This document shows, piece by piece, positions 19,901 through 27,300 of a DNA stretch of 64,000 nucleotides. The DNA comes from Streptomyces sp. NBC_00287 (GTDB lineage Bacteria > Actinomycetota > Actinomycetes > Streptomycetales > Streptomycetaceae). Position 1 is the first letter of the stretch. Each line of letters opens with the position of its first letter. Below the pieces are notes generated by a model. The model saw only the letters and a list, made by a program, of their open reading frames with translations, was not told the origin of the DNA and ran no database searches. The stretch is taken from assembly GCF_036173105.1 (NCBI RefSeq), contig NZ_CP108053.1, positions 5,332,001 through 5,396,000 on the forward strand, in the 5' to 3' direction. The position numbers and the translations under genes were made by a program.

Positions 19901-20011
19901 TACGGGCTTGTCGACCAGCCCGGCGCCGGGGGTGCCCTGCACGAACAGCTTGCGCACCAGCGGGCCGACCAGGCTCGACACCAGTCGGCCACCCAGTACC
20001 GCGGGCTCCAT
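16970..20011 (-). CDS. NACHT-domain STAND NTPase with leucine-rich C-terminus (NACHT-1)
   Basis: About 1013 residues; ATG at 20011 (MEPAVLG) is preferred, with GTG at 20020 three codons upstream. The N-terminal helical part (1-250) matches that of NACHT-2. The NACHT NTPase has Walker A GDAGSGKTTLVQW near 272-284, Walker B RALILVDGLDEIP near 341-353 and the sensor NQWLLTSRPT. A winged-helix/helical spacer follows, then about 230 leucine-rich residues (LRSLYLHELHELNGLARL). This is the architecture of NLR-like STAND proteins, several bacterial members of which defend against phage. It is paralogous to NACHT-2; the ligand and effector are unknown. Confidence 0.9.
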   Translation of the reverse strand: MEPAVLGGRLVSSLVGPLVRKLFVQGTPGAGLVDKPVRLCDLVSFRGEKRTIGEAEVRKLAGRLVSEAVASPGERPFPPDEEEAVTDTLARRLLALGDLDMDDVQAVRMGSHELAQKLHRRAAPPDGLSGDACVFLDSTTQWACLHILEFFTRRSTFVARTLVEQSRTQSELIALVNELIARTPRPDARDTAFEHRYLSYVAQQHNHITIYGIDLRDSPDRWPLEVAYLSLEATGDEERTGGPGIGSEGTFSVHLPAEEALLAHDCVLLRGDAGSGKTTLVQWLAVTAARTGDRVPFVLPLRTLIRAGALPPPAGFLTAVSCPLSPPEAWTERVLTAKRALILVDGLDEIPAADRHHTRAWLLGLIHAFPGNQWLLTSRPTAVRPDWLTAEGFRELLLAPMRRPEVTTFVRRWHEAAQAPEYLPPLLDALRTKRDLARLATNPLMCGLICALHRERRGYLPTGRKELYDAALTMLLTRRDRERGMGAVDGVDLSEEAQLEVVQRLAYALVLSGRTEMDVETAEGIVERCLPSIAVQGAAATVLRALLLRSGLLRQPAEGVVDFVHRTFQDYLGARYAVEEGHLDVLVSHADNTQWEDVIRLAVAHARPRERAYLLEQLLSRNTPRLSLLALACLEHAPALDPGVRAMVEARAAALIPPRTPQEARTLAEAGPLVLELLPGPEGLTDDEAEAVTATAALVGTDAAVSVLARFQGCRSDRVRVNLTRAWGRFDTEMYATEVLAHVDTDDLYIFADSPEQMAALPLLGHRARLGLTGNYAPADVLEVLPDGVEYLGFYENPVLSDLRSLGSLPLRSLRHLTLVRCPGVGDLSPLADLRLRSLYLHELHELNGLARLTTLENVTLITRLPGGGLAALPQDAPLTWISLGSGAVAETGLRGLSHWQGLDFLDLRDGLGVLGSQDWAEVSLLPRLTRLRMSASLVPGLAGAPRLSTIEELTVTDVREGSDLTALAHVCPQVRTVRLYPEQLSAALNAAPWAAVFPDAEVTAPSARPYFF

Positions 20012-20071
20012 CCGACTCACCCCCGTGATCGCGCGAACGGGGGTGAGACTACCGGGAGTTGGAGGATGAGG

Positions 20072-20704
20072 TCAGGAGAGCTGGCCGTCGTAGTCCGGCA
20101 GCTTGTACGTCTTCTCGGCGTGGCCGCCCGACAGGTCGGTGGCGCTGTTGCCGATGTTCGCGATGATCGTGTAGCCCTTGTTCTCGATGTCGACGCGCTG
20201 GGCCGTCTTGTAGTCGCCGACGTTCTTGAACAGGTCGAGGAAGCCGCGGACGTAGAGCCCGGCGACCTTGTAGCCGCGGTACTTGAGGTTGTAGTCGGTG
20301 ACCGAGTAGATGATGCCCGGGCGGGCGGTCACGAAGAACAGGGCGACGCCGTGCTCCTGGGCGTACTTGGCGACCTCCAGGACCGGCTTGTTGGCCGGCT
20401 GGGGGTAGCTGAAGCCGAAGTCGGTCTCCAGGGTGGTGTTGTCGATGTCGAACACGATCGCCTGCTTCTCGCCCGGCTCGGTGTTCGCGATGCGCTGCTT
20501 GATCTGGGGCAGCGCCTGGTTCATCACCAGTTGGCAGTCCTTCTGCCAGGTGTCGTAGTCGACGTCCGCGGTGGCGGCGGCGGTCGCGACGGTCGTCGTG
20601 CCGGTGCTCGGAGCGGCCTGAGCGGGTCCGGCGAAAGCCACGAGGGCGGCGGCGGTGGCGGCGGTTGCACCTATGCGGAGCGCCCAGGGGCGTCGGGTGG
20701 TCAT
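20072..20704 (-). CDS. Secreted HAD-family acid phosphatase
   Basis: 210 residues. A Sec signal peptide with Arg-Arg at the start and an AQA cleavage region (TTRRPWALRIG, then LVAFAGPAQA) precedes a class B-type acid phosphatase fold. HAD motif I is IVFDIDNTTLETD (nucleophile and acid/base Asp), motif II lies in LFFVTARPG, and NIGNSATDLSGGHA carries the C-terminal acidic residues. It probably hydrolyses phosphomonoesters outside the membrane. It sits between the two NACHT genes in the same direction, but its export argues against a shared function. Confidence 0.9.
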   Translation of the reverse strand: MTTRRPWALRIGATAATAAALVAFAGPAQAAPSTGTTTVATAAATADVDYDTWQKDCQLVMNQALPQIKQRIANTEPGEKQAIVFDIDNTTLETDFGFSYPQPANKPVLEVAKYAQEHGVALFFVTARPGIIYSVTDYNLKYRGYKVAGLYVRGFLDLFKNVGDYKTAQRVDIENKGYTIIANIGNSATDLSGGHAEKTYKLPDYDGQLS

Positions 20705-20816
20705 GTGCGTGGGGGTCCCTTCGCGAACGGCCAGCGTGTCGTGTGCATGTTCGTGTGGCTGGGTGGCGCGTGGGGAACCGTAGGGTTACTGGACGGTAGG
20801 TGGCTAGAGGTGTGCG

Positions 20817-23800
20817 TCACACGACGCCGCGGACCTGCTTGAAGACGGGGGGCACCGGGAGGGGGGCGAGGATCTCCTCGGGGACCCAGGCGACCTCTGG
20901 GGCGTGGACGATGGTGACCGAGCGGAGAGCAGGGAACAGGGTCGGGACGGCCGAGAGGTCCTCGGTGCCCTGGAAGTTGTTCAGGCGCAGATGGGTGATG
21001 CCGGGCAGGGGTGGGCCCTGCCAGCCGCCCAGGTGCCGCCAGTCGATGCGCAGGTCGTCCAGCTCAGGGAGCCGGGCGACCTCCGCGCAGTCCTCGGGGG
21101 AGAGCGGTTCGTACAGCTTGGCCAGGCTCAGCTGCTTCAGTGAGGGAAAGCGGTGCAGTCCGCGCAGGCCGGTATGCATGAGCGCCGACTTGGTGAAGCG
21201 TAGATAGCGCAGGTCCAGGTCCCTGGGAAGCGCCTCGTCCAGGGAGTCGGCCTCCAGGATGATGCCGAGGTCGAGCTGGGTCAGGGCCGGCATACCGGAG
21301 AGGGCGGACAGATCCAGGTCGGGCTGCAGGTCCAGGGACAGCCAGGACAGGGGGAGGCCGGCCAGGGGGGCCAGGTCTTCCAGGGAGAAGCACCCGCGGA
21401 GGTCCAGATAGACGAGCTGGTGCAGGGACGACAGACAGCTCAGGTCCCGCAGCTCGTCGTTGTCCCGGATGACCAGCTCCGCCGTCGTCCCGGGGTTGAG
21501 CCCGGCGCTGATCTCATCCGGCGCGATGTCACCGGCCAGCTGCACGGAGCGCCTCCCGCCCAGCTCCCGCAGAAACCGCAACTGCTCCACCGACTGCGCA
21601 CTGAAGAACAGTTCGTCCTCCGGCAGATGCGCGATGACTTCCTCGCCGTACCGCCGGGTCGCGAACCGATGCCAGGTCCAGGTCAGTTGAGCCCGCACGG
21701 CGAGCGCCGGATGGGTCCGGAACCGCGCCAGCACCGGCAGCGCCGCCTCCGTGCCGATGAGCGAGGCCGTTACGACGACCGCCCGCGCCTCCTCCTCGTC
21801 CAGCCCCTCCGGGCCGGGCAGCAGCTCCAGGGCGAGCGGTCCTACGGAGGCCAGGGCGCGGGCCTCCTCCGTGGTGCGGGGCGGGATGAGCGAGGCCGCG
21901 TTCGCCTCGACCTCTGCGCGGACCCGGGGATCGAGCTCCGTCGCGTGCTCCAGCGAGGCCAGCGCCAGCAGCCGCAGCCGGGCGCTGACGGCACCCTCGG
22001 CCCGATCAGCTGCCGTACTCAAGTCCCGTAGCAGATCCGCCCGTTCGCGCGGCCGCGCATGCGCCACCGCCATCCGCACCACATCCGCCCACTGCTCGTC
22101 CGCCGCGCCCCGCACCAGCAGTCCGAAGTCGCCGTCCTCCACGGCCGCCTTCGCGCCCAGGTAGTCCTGGAAGGTGCGGTGGACGAACTCCACGGTCCCG
22201 GCGGCCGGTTCGCGCAGCAGGCCGCTGCGGACCAGGAGATAGCGCAGGATCTGCCCGGCGTCACCCTGGTCGCCCGCGACCGGCAGGGACGGCAGGACGT
22301 CGGCGATGATCCGTTCGGCGCGGTCGCGGTCCAGCTCGGACTGGTTGTTACGGATCAGCCAGTACGCCAGGCGCTGGAGGAGCTGGATCTGCGGCGGCTC
22401 CGTGAGGAACACGCCCCCGAACGCGCCCCCGGACATGCCACCGGGGTCCCCCTGCGGGAACATGTCCCGCTCCTCGTCCCGCCGCGCCAGCAGCATCGAC
22501 AGGGCCGCGTCGTACAACTCCTTGCGTCCGTGCGGGAGATAGCCGCGCCGGTCCCGGTGCAGGGCGCAGATCAGGCCGCACATCAGGGGGTTGGTGGCGA
22601 GCCGCCCGAGGTCCGGCTTGGTGCGGACGGCGTCGAGGAGGGAGCGCCGGTAGTCGTCCAGGCGCTCCGGATCGGGCGCGTCGATCCGGGCCGCGGTGTG
22701 CCAGCGGTCGATGAACGCGGCCACGTCGTCCTGGCTCATCGGGGTGAGCGCCAGCTCGGTGAAGCCGTCCGCGGCGAGCCAGTCCTCGCGTACGGCGGAG
22801 GGGCGGGAGGTGACCAGCCACTGGTTGCCGGGGTAGACGTCGAGGAGGTCGCGCAGCCAGTGGCGGGTGCGTTCCCGCTCGCGTTCGGGGATCTCGTCGA
22901 TACCGTCGATCAACAGCAGGCCGCGCCCGGCGGCCAGGACCCGGTCCGTCCAGCCGTCCGGCTGGTTCGCGTGGAACGGGACGTGCGCGGCGGACAGGAA
23001 GGCGTCCGGCGCCGGAAGGCCTCGGCGGACCAGGGTGCGCAGCGGCAGCACGAACGGGATCCGGTCGCCGCGCTCCCCACGGGCCGCGGTCACCGCGAGC
23101 CACTGCACGAGCGTGGTCTTGCCGGACCCCGCGACCCCGCGCAGCAGCACCCGGTCGTGCTCCGAGAGGGCCTGTTCGGCGGGGAGCGCGCTGACGGCGG
23201 CGGCGATGTGCAGCCCGCCGGGGCCGGTGGCGCGGTCGTCCTCGGCGGGGCCGAGGGCCTGGAGGCTGAGGTAGGCGGCGTCCAGGGGCCAGCGGTCGGG
23301 AGAGTTGGCCAGGTCGATGCCGTAGATCGTGAGCCGGCCGTGCTTGGTGGTGACGTAGGGCAGATAGCGCCGTTCGAAGGTGGTGTCGGTGCCGCCGGCG
23401 GGTGGGGTGCGGGCGATCAGTTCGTCGACCTTGGCGATGAGTTCCCGCTGCCGCCGGGACTGTTCGACGAGGGTGCGGGCGACAAAGGCGGACCGCTGGG
23501 TGAAGAAGTGCACGATGTGCAGACAGGCCGTGGTGAGCAGACGGCTGTAGAACTGCCCGGCGTCGTAGGAGAGTTCGCGGTCCGGGTGGCCGCTCGCGTT
23601 GCGCAGGCTCGCGGCCAGGAACTCGTGCCCGAGGTCCACCGCCTGTACGTCGGTCATGGTGAGGTCGCCCAGGGCGTACAGGGTGTCGGCGAGGGCGTGT
23701 ACGACGGCCTGCTCCTCGTCGGCGTAGATCGGCCGCTCGTCGCCCTTGAGGGACTGGCGGACCAGCTCGGCGGAGAGTTTGTGCAGGGCGGGGCGGTCCA

Positions 23801-23954
23801 GGGTGCGCTGCTCGCCCCGGAAGGACACCAGCGCCGAGAGCCTGACCGGCCGGTCCACCAGGGCGGCGCCCGGGCCCTCCCTGACGAACAGCTTCTTGAC
23901 CAGCGGAGCGACCAGGCCGGACGCGAGCCTGGCGCCGAGTACTGCCGGGTCCAA
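20817..23954 (-). CDS. NACHT-domain STAND NTPase with leucine-rich C-terminus (NACHT-2)
   Basis: About 1045 residues from TTG at 23954 (LDPAVLG), chosen because GGGGGAGGG precedes it and its paralogue begins MEPAVLG; the frame extends to 24041. Order: N-terminal helical domain, NACHT with Walker A GVAGSGKTTLVQW, Walker B GLLLIDGIDEIPE, sensor NQWLVTSRPS, a helical middle, and about 240 leucine-rich residues (HQLVYLDLRGCFSLEDLAPLAG). It is strongly similar to NACHT-1 along its whole length, more in the NTPase core than in the C-terminus. Likely a signal-sensing STAND ATPase; a defence role is inferred. Confidence 0.9.
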   Translation of the reverse strand: MDPAVLGARLASGLVAPLVKKLFVREGPGAALVDRPVRLSALVSFRGEQRTLDRPALHKLSAELVRQSLKGDERPIYADEEQAVVHALADTLYALGDLTMTDVQAVDLGHEFLAASLRNASGHPDRELSYDAGQFYSRLLTTACLHIVHFFTQRSAFVARTLVEQSRRQRELIAKVDELIARTPPAGGTDTTFERRYLPYVTTKHGRLTIYGIDLANSPDRWPLDAAYLSLQALGPAEDDRATGPGGLHIAAAVSALPAEQALSEHDRVLLRGVAGSGKTTLVQWLAVTAARGERGDRIPFVLPLRTLVRRGLPAPDAFLSAAHVPFHANQPDGWTDRVLAAGRGLLLIDGIDEIPERERERTRHWLRDLLDVYPGNQWLVTSRPSAVREDWLAADGFTELALTPMSQDDVAAFIDRWHTAARIDAPDPERLDDYRRSLLDAVRTKPDLGRLATNPLMCGLICALHRDRRGYLPHGRKELYDAALSMLLARRDEERDMFPQGDPGGMSGGAFGGVFLTEPPQIQLLQRLAYWLIRNNQSELDRDRAERIIADVLPSLPVAGDQGDAGQILRYLLVRSGLLREPAAGTVEFVHRTFQDYLGAKAAVEDGDFGLLVRGAADEQWADVVRMAVAHARPRERADLLRDLSTAADRAEGAVSARLRLLALASLEHATELDPRVRAEVEANAASLIPPRTTEEARALASVGPLALELLPGPEGLDEEEARAVVVTASLIGTEAALPVLARFRTHPALAVRAQLTWTWHRFATRRYGEEVIAHLPEDELFFSAQSVEQLRFLRELGGRRSVQLAGDIAPDEISAGLNPGTTAELVIRDNDELRDLSCLSSLHQLVYLDLRGCFSLEDLAPLAGLPLSWLSLDLQPDLDLSALSGMPALTQLDLGIILEADSLDEALPRDLDLRYLRFTKSALMHTGLRGLHRFPSLKQLSLAKLYEPLSPEDCAEVARLPELDDLRIDWRHLGGWQGPPLPGITHLRLNNFQGTEDLSAVPTLFPALRSVTIVHAPEVAWVPEEILAPLPVPPVFKQVRGVV

Positions 23955-24066
23955 CCCGCCCTCCCCCGTCGTCGAGTAAACGCAGGTCAGCGTAGCGCCG
24001 GTCACATTCCGGCGTCCTTGGATCTTGGCGGCCGGTGACATGCCGCACAGGCGATTTGTCCGTTAC

Positions 24067-24300
24067 TAGGCTGAGTAGTGGAAAGGTCCGTTCGGGCAAA
24101 TGGGACTTATAACCCTGAACTCCCTGGCCGCTTTTGCAGTCATGGGTGGATTCGTCCCTGATGGGAGCTCTGTCAAGAAGAGGTCAGTTTTCTGGTGAAG
24201 TACTAGCTTCCGTCGTAGATCAGGGGTTTGGGGGTGGATGGGGGTCGGGGGTACCAAGGACTGGCCCATCCGGCAGCCGTCCGAGTGCCGGGTGGTTTTC
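24067..24300 (+). promoter_or_regulatory. Structured 5' leader of the M23 peptidase gene, candidate riboswitch
   Basis: The gap before the peptidase gene can fold as a long leader. CCCTGAT (24156-24162) pairs with ATCAGGG (24219-24225), and directly inside it GGGAGCT (24163-24169) pairs with AGCTTCC (24205-24211). Further on, CCATCCGGCA (24266-24275) pairs with TGCCGGGTGG (24286-24295), followed by TTTTC: a terminator-like hairpin only 27 nt before the ATG. A -10-like TAGGCT lies at 24067-24072. The known ydaO/c-di-AMP riboswitch core sequences were looked for and not seen. Confidence 0.45.
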
Positions 24301-24326
24301 ATGTCCCCGATCCCCCCGAGGTTTCG

Positions 24327-24932
24327 ATGTCCCAGCGCGTCTCCGTCCGTTCTTCCCGTACGTCCACGCTCCGCACCCGCGTCGCCGCCGTGGCCGCCGC
24401 CCTGGGGGCGTCGGTCGTGCTGGGGGCCGGAGTCGCCCAGGCCGCGCAGCCCGCCGCCGCCCAGACCGCCGTGACCGCGAAGGCCACCAAGGCCACCAAG
24501 GCCGCCAAGGCCGTCTCCTGGGTCAAGCCGGTGAAGAAGTACACGAAGTCCGCGAGCTACGCCGCGAACGGCGCCATGTGGCAGTCCACCCACAGCGGTC
24601 AGGACTTCGCCGTCGCCTCCGGCACCCAGGTCTACGCGGCGCACGGCGGCACGGTCGTCAAGGCCGGCGGCAACGGCGCCGGTGACGGTCCCGCCTACGG
24701 CAACGCCGTCGTCATCAAGCACGGCAACGGCACGTACTCCCAGTACGCCCACCTGTCGAAGATCCAGGTGAAGGCCGGCCAGATCGTCAAGACCGGCCAG
24801 CGCATCGCCCTGTCCGGCAACACCGGCAACTCCAGCGGCCCGCACCTGCACTTCGAGATCCGTACGACGGCGAACTACGGCACGGCCGTCGACCCGGTCG
24901 CCTTCCTGCGCGCCAAGGGCCTGTCGCTCTAA
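24327..24932 (+). CDS. Secreted M23-family metallopeptidase
   Basis: 201 residues from ATG 24327. A signal peptide (RTRVAAVAAALGASVVLGAG, cleavage near AQAAQ) precedes a Lys/Ala-rich linker and a LytM/M23 domain with zinc ligands in HSGQDFA and PHLHFEI and the lytic core GNAVVIKHGNGTYSQYAHL. It probably cleaves peptidoglycan cross-links outside the membrane. The start was placed at the codon giving a clean signal peptide rather than at an ATG 99 bp upstream, inside the structured leader. It overlaps the convergent tetR stop by 4 bp. Confidence 0.92.
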   Translation: MSQRVSVRSSRTSTLRTRVAAVAAALGASVVLGAGVAQAAQPAAAQTAVTAKATKATKAAKAVSWVKPVKKYTKSASYAANGAMWQSTHSGQDFAVASGTQVYAAHGGTVVKAGGNGAGDGPAYGNAVVIKHGNGTYSQYAHLSKIQVKAGQIVKTGQRIALSGNTGNSSGPHLHFEIRTTANYGTAVDPVAFLRAKGLSL

Positions 24933-25531
24933 CGCTTTTCGCCACCGCGGTGGGCCTGAGTCACCAGGTCCATCGCGACCTCCAGCACCGCCTCGCGCTT
25001 GTCCTCGGGATCGGCGTCGAGGTCCTGGAGGAAGAACATCCCCGCGTGCAGGGTGAAGATCGCGCTGACGTAGCGGACCTGGTCGACGAGTTCCGCGCCC
25101 GGGTCGATGATGATCTCGCGCAGGCCCTGCATGCGTTCCTTGAACGTCTCGCCGACGCGCAGCTCCCGTACCGTCGCCTGGTTCTCCTGCATGAAGCGGA
25201 AGAGGGGGGCGGCGTCGGTCAGGGCGTCGTTGTAGCGCCGTACGATCTCCTGCTTCGTCTCCAGGGTGTGCGGCTGGCCCTTGCCCCACTCGATCAGGTC
25301 GAGGATCGGCTGCGTCAGATCGTCGTAGATGCTGACCAGGATCTCTTCCTTGGTCTTGAAGTGGTAGTAGAGCGCCGCCTTGGTGACGTCCAGGCGCTCG
25401 GCGATCTCCCGCAGTGAGGTCTTCTCGTACCCCTGCTCGGCGAAGAGTTCGAGCGCCACGTCCTGGATGCGCTGACGGGTGTTACCGCGGCGCCGCTGCT
25501 TGGTGCCGTCCGTGTCGCCCATGCCGCCCAT
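24929..25531 (-). CDS. TetR-family repressor of the divergent MFS gene
   Basis: 200 residues. The TetR_N helix-turn-helix is at about 15-62 (RQRIQDVALELFAEQGYEKT, SLREIAERLDVTKAALYYHF), followed by a ligand-binding helical domain. It is divergent from a drug-exporter gene with a large inverted repeat between them, the classic arrangement of a repressor that is released by an effluxed compound. The regulator start lies about 30 bp from the left arm of that repeat. Confidence 0.92.
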   Translation of the reverse strand: MGGMGDTDGTKQRRRGNTRQRIQDVALELFAEQGYEKTSLREIAERLDVTKAALYYHFKTKEEILVSIYDDLTQPILDLIEWGKGQPHTLETKQEIVRRYNDALTDAAPLFRFMQENQATVRELRVGETFKERMQGLREIIIDPGAELVDQVRYVSAIFTLHAGMFFLQDLDADPEDKREAVLEVAMDLVTQAHRGGEKR

Positions 25532-25558
25532 CCTCGTACTCCTCGACGCTTGCCAAAA

Positions 25559-25631
25559 ACTTACTTGACGCCCGGCTAGTTACGCCTCTACTTTCCTGAA
25601 GTGTAGACAACTAGCCGGGCGGCAAGTAAGT
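25559..25631. promoter_or_regulatory. Large inverted-repeat operator between tetR and MFS genes
   Basis: Two 23-bp arms, 25559-25581 and 25609-25631, are inverted copies with one mismatch. Each arm also holds an imperfect dyad of the form CTnGCC/GGCnAG, so two repressor sites about 50 bp apart are plausible. TTGACG (25565-25570) and TACTTT (25589-25594), 18 bp apart, form a promoter for the MFS gene overlapped by the left arm. Confidence 0.75.
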
Positions 25632-25650
25632 AGCTGGGGGAGTGGGAGTC

Positions 25651-27201
25651 ATGGCGCACACACAGGCCGTGGACGCGGTGGCCGTGGACGCGGTACCGGA
25701 GAAACAGCCCAGGAGCGTGCGGGTGGTCCTGCTCGCTCTCATGATCACGATGATGCTGGCGATGCTCGACAACATGATCATCGGTACGGCGATGCCGACG
25801 ATCGTGGGTGAACTGGGAGGGCTGGAACACCTCTCCTGGGTCGTCACCGCGTACACCCTCGCCACTGCCGCCTCCACCCCGCTGTGGGGCAAGCTCGGCG
25901 ACATGTACGGGCGCAAGGGCGTCTTCATGAGCTCGATCGTGCTCTTCCTGATCGGCTCCGCGCTCAGCGGCATGGCCCAGGACATGGGCCAGCTGATCGG
26001 ATTCCGGGCCGTGCAGGGCCTTGGCGCCGGCGGACTCATGGTCGGCGTGATGGCGATCATCGGTGACCTGATTCCGCCCCGTGAGCGCGGCAAGTACCAG
26101 GGCATGATGGCCGGCGTCATGGCGCTCGCGATGATCGGCGGTCCGCTGGTCGGCGGCACCATCACCGACCACTGGGGCTGGCGCTGGTCCTTCTACATCA
26201 ACCTGCCGCTCGGCATCGTCGCCCTGCTCGCCATCAGCGCGGTCCTGCAGCTGCCGAAGAAGCGGGCTCAGGCGCGGATCGACTATCCGGGCGCCGCGCT
26301 GCTGACCGTCGGCATCACCGCGATCGTGCTGGTCACCACCTGGGGCGGCACGGAGTACGCCTGGACGTCCGCGCGGATCATGGAGCTGATCGGCATCGGG
26401 GTCGCCGCGCTCGTCGGGTTCGTGTTCTGGCAGACCAAGGCCGCCGAGCCGGTGCTGCCGCTGCACATCTTCCGCAGCCGCAACTTCACGCTGATGTCGA
26501 TCATCGGTTTCATCGCCGGATTCGTGATGTTCGGCGCCACGCTCTTCCTGCCGCTCTACCAGCAGTCCGTGCAGGGCGCGTCCGCCACCAACTCCGGGCT
26601 GCTGCTCCTGCCGATGCTCGGCGCGATGCTGGTGACCTCGATGGTCGCTGGCCGGGTGACCACCAACTCCGGCCGGTACTACGTCTTCCCGGTCGCCGGC
26701 AGTGCCCTGATGGTCGTCGGCCTGTATCTGCTGTCCACGATGGACACCGGGACCTCCCGGTTCACCTCCGGGGTGTTCATGGCCGTGGTCGGACTCGGCA
26801 TGGGCTGTCTGATGCAGATCACCATGCTGGTCGCGCAGAACAGCGTGGAGATGAAGGACATGGGCGTCGCGTCCTCCTCCACCACCCTCTTCCGTACGCT
26901 CGGCTCCTCGTTCGGTGTCGCGATCATGGGCGCGCTGTTCAACAACCGGGTCCAGGACGTCATGGCCGAGCGGGCCGGGGCGCTCGGCTCCAAGGTGACC
27001 GAGCAGTCCGCGCAACTGGACGCGGCGAGCCTGGCGAAGCTGCCGGAGGCGGCGCGGGAGGCGTACCAGCACGCGGTGTCCTCGGGCACGCACTCGGCGT
27101 TCCTGCTCGGGGCCGTGGTCGCGGTGGTCTCGCTGATCGCGGCGGTCTTCGTGAAGGAGGTCCCGCTGAAGGGGGCGGGCCCCAAGGAGGAGACCGTCTG
27201 A
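25651..27201 (+). CDS. MFS drug exporter, DHA2/EmrB-QacA type
   Basis: 516 residues with about 14 hydrophobic segments, characteristic of proton-coupled DHA2 multidrug exporters in the cytoplasmic membrane. Motif A appears as GKLGDMYGRKGVF, motif C as GPLVGGTITDHWGWRWSFYIN, and LDNMIIGTAMPTIV is the usual first-helix D1 motif. ATG 25651 is preferred over the GTG three codons earlier because GGGGGA is properly spaced. Regulation by the divergent TetR protein is likely; the substrate is unknown. Confidence 0.93.
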   Translation: MAHTQAVDAVAVDAVPEKQPRSVRVVLLALMITMMLAMLDNMIIGTAMPTIVGELGGLEHLSWVVTAYTLATAASTPLWGKLGDMYGRKGVFMSSIVLFLIGSALSGMAQDMGQLIGFRAVQGLGAGGLMVGVMAIIGDLIPPRERGKYQGMMAGVMALAMIGGPLVGGTITDHWGWRWSFYINLPLGIVALLAISAVLQLPKKRAQARIDYPGAALLTVGITAIVLVTTWGGTEYAWTSARIMELIGIGVAALVGFVFWQTKAAEPVLPLHIFRSRNFTLMSIIGFIAGFVMFGATLFLPLYQQSVQGASATNSGLLLLPMLGAMLVTSMVAGRVTTNSGRYYVFPVAGSALMVVGLYLLSTMDTGTSRFTSGVFMAVVGLGMGCLMQITMLVAQNSVEMKDMGVASSSTTLFRTLGSSFGVAIMGALFNNRVQDVMAERAGALGSKVTEQSAQLDAASLAKLPEAAREAYQHAVSSGTHSAFLLGAVVAVVSLIAAVFVKEVPLKGAGPKEETV

Positions 27202-27222
27202 CTCGGGGGAGGGGAACGCCCT

Positions 27223-27271
27223 CAGGGGCGCGGGAAACTGCGCGATCAGCCACGACGGGCGCCGCAGCCGC
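27223..27271. repeat. Short interspersed intergenic repeat between convergent genes
   Basis: The stretch AGGGGCGCGGGAAACTGCGC followed by GATCAGCCACGACGGGCGCC and GCAGCCGC matches a short element I recall as very common at gene ends in Streptomyces chromosomes. It lies between the MFS and cseC stops. No second copy was seen in this window. Confidence 0.6.
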
Positions 27272-27300
27272 AAGACGACACAGCGCGGCACCCCGGAGCG

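Noticed and set aside
20072..20704. HAD acid phosphatase as a third component of the NACHT system
   Set aside because: It has a clear Sec signal peptide, so it acts outside the cell, while NACHT proteins are cytosolic. Co-orientation alone is not enough.
24067..24326. ydaO-type c-di-AMP riboswitch
   Set aside because: The conserved core strings of that class are not seen in this leader; only generic helices are supported.
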